Below, in pieces: positions 57,797 through 64,000 of a stretch of 64,000 bases of DNA. Source of the stretch: Saccharum officinarum (Eukaryota > Streptophyta > Magnoliopsida > Poales > Poaceae); contig CM036158.1 of assembly GCA_020631735.1 (NCBI GenBank), positions 78,483,447 through 78,547,446 of the forward strand, in the 5' to 3' direction. The position numbers were made by a program, and so were the translations under genes. The notes beneath the pieces are model-generated. The model saw only the letters and a program-made list of their open reading frames with translations, was not told where the DNA came from and made no database searches. The first letter of the stretch is position 1, and each line of letters begins with the position of its first letter.

Positions 57797-59750
57797 TTTT
57801 TTTTCGAAAGGCGGCAAAAGCTTTGCCGGATTTTTATTAGACGAGGAAAAAAGCAAAAAAAAAAGAACTTACAAGCTCAAAAATAAAACTACTTTAGCAG
57901 CTACTCTACTTAGAACCACTCGCCTACCTATCTTACTGCTGCTGATATCCAACCTACCCTTTCTTAAGCACTACTAAGGTTGTACAGAAAAAGAAAAAGA
58001 CAGAGGGGAAAAACAACTATCTATGTATATGTTGTCGATTTCTGTCTTCCTACTGGTGGTTTCCTTGCTCGGTGTAGTTTGATGTGGCCCTTTGGTATTG
58101 TTCGATCTCTTCCTTACATAAAAAAGCTACTTCCTTCGGCTGCAGGCTCTTGCTCTGAAAAGTTCTCCTATTCCTTTCTTTCCATATATTCCACCAGAAA
58201 TAAATCAAAACACCGTCGAACGACCTTCGTTGGGTTTTGTCAAATTTAGCACGACATCTTCGCCAACAATTGTACAGTGATCCATTTGGTCCAATGTTGT
58301 CAATTACCGCTAAACCAAGCCATTGTCTTAGGAAAGCCCATGCCCGTTTGGTGAAGTCACAGTCTTTGCATAGATGTGTGGGGGTTTCAGGTTCGGTATT
58401 ACAGAGCTTGCAAATCGGGTCATTTGGCCATTGCCTTTTAGCCAAATTATTTGCAGTTAGGATCTTTTTGTGTAGTAGTGTCCATGCGAAGAATTTGCAT
58501 TTCGCTTCCGCCTTTGCTCTCCACACAGGTGTGATTTTCAGCCTGCTGAAAGTCCCTTGGAATTGAACTTGGTACGCACTTTTTGTTGTGTATTCCCCAT
58601 CCACCGTCCACCTCCAAATTATGCTATCTTTGCTGCTCTCATCCAGCTGGAGTCGCCGGACATGATTCCAGAGCAGTACGTACTCATGAATTTCTGTTGC
58701 TGAACGCACAGGGCTGATGTGGTCAATCCATTTGTTGTTCTGTACAGCCTTAAGCACAGTAATATTTTTCCGTTTAGCTTTACTGAAAAGCGTAGGTGCA
58801 ATAATTTTCAGGGTCTGTCCCTGTGCCCAGGAAGATAACCAAAACTTGGCAAATTTTCCATCTCCGATCGTTACTATTGTGGATGCCGCAAAAAGTTCAC
58901 GATCTCGACTATCACAAGGTAATTCCATGTTGTTCCATGCTCTTTCTTTTTGCCGCCACTGAAACCAAAGCCAGCGTAATCTCAGCGCCCGTGCAAAACG
59001 TTCGAGGTCTAAGACCCCCAAACCCCCTTTTATTTTTGGAAGGCAAGTAGTTGGCCAATTTATAATCGAGTGGCCTCCGTAAACTTTGTCCGGTGTTTCT
59101 CCCCTCCATAGGAAGCTCCTTCGCAATCGATCAATCCTTTTAATCAACCATTTTTGCTCCGGAAAAGCCGTCATATGATAGATTGGTTGGGAGGACAATA
59201 CTGTTTTCACAAGGGTCTCCCTTCCTGCCGTGGATAGCCACCTTCCCTTCCATCCAGGCAGTCGAGCTCCAATTTTGTCTATCAATGGTTGGACGTCCAC
59301 CTTGCGCAGCTTTCTGGTATGTAGTGGGAGGCCAAGATATTTCCCTGGGAATTTCACAATTTTTCTGGGGAAGTTCTGAAGCAAATGGCAGACGGTGTTG
59401 TTGTCCATTTGAATGGGGAAGATCTCTGTCTTGGATATGTTCACTTTGAGACCTGAGCATTCACCGAAAAAGACTAGGATCTTGTGAAGATGTTCAAGTT
59501 CTAAGCTGCTCGGGTCCGCGAAGATTGCCGCGTCATCCGCATACAAGGAGCAGCGTAAGTTGGCTGCCTTTGGCAATATTGGTTTCAATATACCTTTGTT
59601 AGCGGCTACTTCAATGATGCGTTGTAGAGGATCAATGGCGAGGATAAACAGTAGGGGTGATAGGGGGTCACCCTGACGTAGCCCCCTGGCATACCTAATC
59701 TCTTTTGACGGTTGTCCGTTGATCAAAACCCGGGGAAGTTTAGCTCGGCG
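57797..59750 (-). mobile_element. 5'-truncated LINE (L1-type)
   Basis: The poly(T) at 57797-57805 is the complement of the LINE A-tail, preceded on the minus strand by 'aatccggcaaagcttttgccgcc', a grass LINE 3' end. Coding sequence starts abruptly within RT near 59745. The open frame with no stops suggests a fairly recent insertion. Confidence 0.8.
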
Positions 59751-60218
59751 AGATTTAGCATATCCGTAGCAGCTTCCTTCAAGATGCATGGATGGACAAG
59801 CTGACAAGGTTGATCGGCTCAACATGCACATAGGGTAGTCAGACGACGATCTCGTGCAAAGATCACAGGAACACAACGTGAGCGGGAGTTGGCATATGAG
59901 AATTATTAGAGGAGACAGATCGACGGATATAGGCTCACCAGCGTCAGACGCGAAAGACGTTTGATGGAGAGCAGAGTCGGACATGTAGAAGATGACCACG
60001 ACATGGCCTTCTCGTGACGTGGCGAGTTTCCGGCAAGGGTTAGACAATGGCCACCAGCAGCGTGCGAAGTCTTGAGACGGTGGTGTGGTTTTCTCCATCG
60101 GCCTCTCCTGACGGGCGGCGACAGCAATAGCAGTACCTGGCCGGGGCGAACTTGTGGCGTCGATCGTAACGCAGCTAGGGCATGGAACATGAAGGCGGCG
60201 GCGGCAGCAGGGCTGCAC
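58050..60218 (-). CDS. LINE ORF2 C-terminal part fused in frame to LTR-derived sequence
   Basis: 722 codons are open from ATG 60218. About the first 155 residues come from the gypsy-type LTR leader and resemble no protein. From about residue 162 ('RVLINGQPSKEIRYARGLRQGDPLSP') it is LINE reverse transcriptase, with 'LYADDAAIF' (YADD, residues 226-229), the RT thumb region and a C-terminal zf-RVT segment with 'CKLCNTEPETPTHLCKDC' (about 595-625). The 5' third of RT, with the first catalytic Asp, and the endonuclease are missing. It cannot make an active enzyme. The start codon is part of the LTR, so translation is only a possibility. Confidence 0.75.
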   Translation of the reverse strand: MQPCCRRRLHVPCPSCVTIDATSSPRPGTAIAVAARQERPMEKTTPPSQDFARCWWPLSNPCRKLATSREGHVVVIFYMSDSALHQTSFASDAGEPISVDLSPLIILICQLPLTLCSCDLCTRSSSDYPMCMLSRSTLSACPSMHLEGSCYGYAKSRRAKLPRVLINGQPSKEIRYARGLRQGDPLSPLLFILAIDPLQRIIEVAANKGILKPILPKAANLRCSLYADDAAIFADPSSLELEHLHKILVFFGECSGLKVNISKTEIFPIQMDNNTVCHLLQNFPRKIVKFPGKYLGLPLHTRKLRKVDVQPLIDKIGARLPGWKGRWLSTAGRETLVKTVLSSQPIYHMTAFPEQKWLIKRIDRLRRSFLWRGETPDKVYGGHSIINWPTTCLPKIKGGLGVLDLERFARALRLRWLWFQWRQKERAWNNMELPCDSRDRELFAASTIVTIGDGKFAKFWLSSWAQGQTLKIIAPTLFSKAKRKNITVLKAVQNNKWIDHISPVRSATEIHEYVLLWNHVRRLQLDESSKDSIIWRWTVDGEYTTKSAYQVQFQGTFSRLKITPVWRAKAEAKCKFFAWTLLHKKILTANNLAKRQWPNDPICKLCNTEPETPTHLCKDCDFTKRAWAFLRQWLGLAVIDNIGPNGSLYNCWRRCRAKFDKTQRRSFDGVLIYFWWNIWKERNRRTFQSKSLQPKEVAFLCKEEIEQYQRATSNYTEQGNHQ

Positions 60219-60287
60219 ATTAATCTTTGATGGATTGAATTCAGATTTTCAAGGGTTTCGAAAAGAAAAATACATGAAGCGGAGCTG

Positions 60288-60296
60288 GCTATTTAT
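60288..60296 (-). promoter_or_regulatory. TATA-like box of the gypsy-type LTR
   Basis: The minus strand reads CATAAATAG, about 70 bp upstream of the ATG at 60218. Confidence 0.4.
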
Positions 60297-61088
60297 GAAC
60301 GGGCATGGTGTGATGGATATGGAGTCCTTGCACGGCATATATCGCAGATACTAGATTGGAAAGGAAACAGCTGGCCGACGCTGTCTATCATCATTAAAGT
60401 TAAAGCATATGAGCTCGTTGCTTGCTTCTTTGATCCATGTCCTCTCGTCAAAGAAAAATGGGCCAAGAAACAAAACAAGAACAGGTAGAACACGGATTAG
60501 AGTTAGCATTAATTATTTTCGGAATTAATTAATTTCGTGAATAAAAATAATTCTAGAAAAGTCTAGAATTACTATTTGAGCCATGAAAAATACTCCGAAA
60601 GGTCCTAAAATTTGGAAATAAATTTCAGAGACATTTTAGAACATAAGGACCCAAATAAAATATTTGGAGTGCAATGAAAAGATTTTGGAAAGCTCGAAAC
60701 GAGAAGATTAAGCTGGGGAACAAGGTGGAGACAAGCTGGAAAAGATAAACGACTTACTAAACGTGATTCGAAAACTTTACTCACAACACAAATTCAAGGA
60801 GCAAGCAAACATCACATCAAGTCAAATTAATTCAGAAAAGTTTGAAGATTCACATTTTCCCTGTAACTAAATTTACGCTAGCTCAAACTAAACTTTGTAA
60901 ATTCTATCCAAATATTAAAACCATTCATTTTATTTAGTGTTTTCTATTCACAAATTTTGGGGTGTGACACATACATCGATATGGTTAACACACTTTTATC
61001 AGGAAAATAAAATACTTGTGGTGCTCTAAACATGGGATTTCAATTACTAGTTACCATGGATTGTGACATTGCTTTTATTTGTTTTCAG

Positions 61089-63528
61089 TGAACTCTTCTG
61101 AAATGAGGTCGATTTCTGATAGAAATCCTGGAAGCCCACTTCGAGTACCTGCAAGTCCATCTAGATTTTCATTGTCTTCTTCGCCACCAAGTAGAAACGA
61201 GCCTTTAAACCTCAGTCTTGAACATGTCGTTAAACTGACACATAACTTCGTGCCGACCTTGATGATTGGCGAAGGTTACTTTGGAAAGGTCTACAAAGCG
61301 ATGCTGCGAGATGGGCATGCCATAGCTATTAAAAGGGCAAACAAGGTAACTTATTTTTGTCCAGGCAACTATTCTAGCAACTTTCCTAGCTACAATGGTC
61401 TAGCTTTAGCCCGCATGGTGCCAGTTTGGGTGAGCTACCTATGAATGTTCTATTTGTGTTGAGACTTATTTGGACAATTGGACCGTGACCTTATCTTGTA
61501 CTCTTTCCTTTCTATACATACAATTACTCATCTGCATTTGCGCACATTTGTATGCATTGTATTTTGGGGAATCAAGATTGAGGTAGAGTGTCAAATCCAG
61601 GTTTAGGTATGTTGTAGACCCGTTACTCAATCAGTCAATGATAATGTTATGTGATGGTTTTTATTTTTTGATATGCTTCTTCATAAACGTCCCTTTGCAT
61701 TAGCAGTTTTCTTGTAGACCATACTTTGTAGTATGAACTATAATTCTAATATAGTTTCATTTGCAGGAAAATTTTGTCTCTTTACGTGCTGAATTCAGCA
61801 ACGAAGTCGCATTACTAAAAAGTATTGAACATAAGAACTTGGTCCAATTGCTTGGTTATATTGATAAAGCCAATGAACAGATTCTCATAACAGAGTATGT
61901 ATCAAATGGCACTCTTAGGGAGCATTTGGATGGTAAGGTGCATAAACCAGATTGCTAGTTTTTTTGTATTCCTTCCAAAATGATTGGTCTAATATTTTGA
62001 AATCTTCTTTCAGGTCAACATGGCCTAGTTTTGAGATTTAATCAGCGGCTTGAAATTGCTATAGATGTTGCCCATGGATTGACTTATCTGCATCTCTATG
62101 CAGGTACACTTCACGTACTTAGTTAAGCATAAGGCAATGTAGTCTTTTTCAATCCAAATCATGCACTTGTGCTGCTCAAAACTGCAGTAAGGAAGTGAAC
62201 CAGTATGCTTAGGGCACTTTTTTGAAGATGAAAAAAATTCCTTTTGCAACTAAGGCTTGTTAGGATGGGGCGATAGACGTCCAGTTCCTATGGTTCAGTC
62301 CAAAATGGAACTAAATCTGAAATCTGTAGAGCAAACCACCCAATCCAAGTAGGCCATAAGAACTTGGACCAGATCTCTATTTAAACAAACATTTTTTTGT
62401 CATGATGCAGTTCCACATGTGAAATAACCCCATGGATATGTAACAGTGTAACTCTCTTCAGTGAAAAATAAGTTTCTGTAACACATTTATGTTCTTCAGC
62501 TTTTTAGTGATGAAGTGGTATGCACCCATATAACAAGAAAAGTTTATTTTGTCATTCCTACAAAAAAAAATGCATGCATTTTTTCTCAATTCATAGTTTG
62601 ATGCTATTGCTCTTTTGCCTTTAGAGAAGCCCATAATACATAGGGATGTGAAGTCATCAAACATTCTACTGACAGAAGGCTTCATGGCCAAAGTGGCCGA
62701 CTTTGGATTTGCAAGAACTGGTCCTACTGAGCCAGGCCAGTCACAGCTTCAGACTGATTTGAGAGGAACAGCAGGCTATGTAGATCCAGAGTATCTGAGG
62801 ACAAACCATCTTACGATCAAGAGCGATGTGTTCTCTTATGGTATTTTGCTCCTAGAAATCCTTTCAGGCCGTCGTCCTATTGAGGCACGGAGGGGTCCAA
62901 CAGAAAGGATTACAGTGACATGGGTATGTATTCTCTACCCTACTCTTGCCTACCAATTCGAGGATTGATGTTTTTTTTTCCGATGTCTTTTTGTCAGACT
63001 GCCATTAGCATTGTTATAAGGTACTAGGTACATGATGTAATGTCCCTTTAGTTCCTCTATAGTGATTTTTCCAAGGGAAGTAGACCAGTGTGCCAGTTAG
63101 AAGCCGGAGACAGATTGCAAACTAATTACTACTAATTAAGTGAAGAAGTATGTTGTAGAGTTAAAGAGATAAAAATGAGCTCTTATTTAATGTTTCTTTG
63201 GGTTAAATTTTTACCCACCTCCTTCCCATGCTTGTACTTTTTCATTCCTGTTGTCGTATACGTCCTAGACTTAAGATGTCTGAGGTTCAGTCTATCGTTG
63301 ATACAGGCCTTCAATAAGTACCAGAGAGGCAATGTTAGGGACATACTGGATCCAATGTTAACTGAAGAAGTGAACGAGGATATACTGAACAGAATCTTCG
63401 ATCTGGCGTTCCAGTGTGTCGCTCCTACCCGCGAAGACAGACCATCCATGAAAAAAGTTACTGAGAGGCTGTGGATGATAAGAAGGGGTTATACAAAAAT
63501 ACAAAGGATAGTCGAATTGACTCTCTGA
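61089..63528 (+). CDS. Calmodulin-binding receptor-like cytoplasmic kinase (CRCK type), N-terminus not seen
   Basis: Exons 61089-61345, 61767-61932, 62014-62103, 62625-62923 and 63307-63528 all have GT/AG borders and consistent phase. From the first internal ATG (61103) they give 339 residues. The Ser/Pro-rich lead ('SPLRVPASPSRFS') and 'LSLEHVVKLTHNF' resemble the segment before the kinase in CRCK1-3. Kinase motifs: GEGYFG loop (56-61), Lys77 in 'AIAIK', 'HRDVKSSN' (HRD 172-174, RD type), DFG (192-194), 'GTAGYVDPEYL', and 'DVFSYGILLLEI'. It ends 'KIQRIVELTL'. CRCKs bind Ca2+/calmodulin and act in stress and immune signalling. The loop has Tyr where most have Gly (GEGGFG). The exon at 61089 begins with an AG acceptor and a split codon, so one or more upstream exons must exist. 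A transposon ends only 120 bp before it. No stop or frameshift inside. Confidence 0.85.
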
Positions 63529-64000
63529 ATCCTTAAACCATCCGATCCTGGTTGCCGTTTTTGCTTGGGAGAACATGGCCACATAAAAATAATGCAAATT
63601 TGTGATTGTGAACAACTGAAATTTTGTAGAGGGTTGCAAAAATGTTGTTGTATGTTGTATATGGCTCTATGTTTAAGAGATGTGCGGAACAATGTCCTGC
63701 GATTGATGGTTTCCCTGTGTAGCCATTACTGTTAATCAGCATAAGCTGTTCAGTAATTTGTATCCTCGAGAAGTACAGTGTAGCTTCTGTGTATGGCTCT
63801 TGTACTTTAGGAAACAGCTGATTGTTGGGTGAGGCTTTTAAAACAGTTAGACACTCCATGAAGGAAACCTTGACTACTAATTTCTTCTGGATATAACTAG
63901 TGATAAAGGAAGCTAAAATTTATTATTCCTCACTTGTGTCATCTTGCAAGACATTAAATGCTTCTTTGGACTGCCCATGAACTGCATAATTGGAAAATAG
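63529..64000 (+). other. 3' untranslated and downstream region of the CRCK-like gene
   Basis: No further exon is seen. There is no unambiguous polyadenylation signal. Short minus-strand frames overlap but have no support. Confidence 0.4.

Larger units (their letters stand above)
55800..60969 (-). mobile_element. Ty3/gypsy (Tekay/Del-like) LTR, minus strand, interrupted by a LINE
   Basis: On the minus strand the element starts TGTCACACCCCAAAATTT (complement of the end at 60969), the usual start of Tekay/Del-type LTRs. It has a TATA-like CATAAATAG (60288-60296) and continues beyond the LINE with leader-type sequence ('tgagtacgatatatgctcaccc', about 56065-56085 complement). The left limit is uncertain, and I see no internal genes or second LTR. 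It may be a solo or partial LTR. Confidence 0.5.

Overview
The window is plant nuclear DNA, most likely from a grass of the Andropogoneae (sorghum, sugarcane or Miscanthus type). The evidence is spliceosomal introns with GT/AG borders, large nested LTR retrotransposons with grass-type Sirevirus, Tat and Athila-like features, a CACTA terminus, and several short inverted-repeat MITEs, two of which carry the GGGCC(T)TGTTTAG/CTAAACA-type ends that are very common in sorghum and sugarcane. The species assignment is inference. I see no rRNA, tRNA, CRISPR or bacterial-type genes.

Layout. 1-5.3 kb: the right end of a Ty1/copia LTR, MITEs, and a decayed LINE split by a small inverted-repeat transposon. 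5.3-11.4 kb: the best-supported host gene, a minus-strand five-coding-exon MUSTANG-like gene (a domesticated Mutator transposase with a PB1 domain), probably with a leader intron reaching about 11.15 kb. 11.9-16 kb: MITEs and a 1.1 kb long-TIR Mutator-like element (Pack-MULE type) that carries a fragment of a SERK/LRR-type receptor exon and a second unidentified gene fragment. 16.1-36.5 kb: a four-level transposon nest. A CACTA end is interrupted by a minus-strand Tat-type Ty3/gypsy element. That element carries the extra antisense gene typical of its clade. Its RT gene is interrupted by a Sirevirus LTR (family A), which is in turn interrupted by a second Sirevirus (family B) with 5' LTR, PBS, gag, pol and an env-like remnant. 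The nest ends at a 100-N assembly gap (36528-36627), so none of the right-hand partners is seen.

36.6-43 kb: repeat-like sequence, a minus-strand unclassified coding remnant, and a minus-strand F-box pseudogene with frameshifts and a partial downstream copy. 43-52.8 kb: a copia element (gag/protease remnant, RNase H tail, 3' LTR) split by an Athila-like LTR element that has two LTRs and gag-protease but no reverse transcriptase or integrase. 53.5-54.4 kb: an exon encoding the plant MCA/MLKL-type N-terminal helical domain. 55.8-61 kb: a minus-strand gypsy-type LTR, itself interrupted by a 5'-truncated but open LINE. 61.1-63.5 kb: five plus-strand exons of a calmodulin-binding receptor-like cytoplasmic kinase (CRCK type) with an intact kinase domain, whose N-terminal exon(s) are not visible.

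Only three loci look like real host genes: the MUSTANG-like gene, the MCA-domain exon and the CRCK-like kinase. The F-box gene looks broken. Everything else is transposon-derived, and several elements share one style of decay, glutamine codons turned into stops. All coordinates and splice sites were read by eye; no alignment or database search was run.
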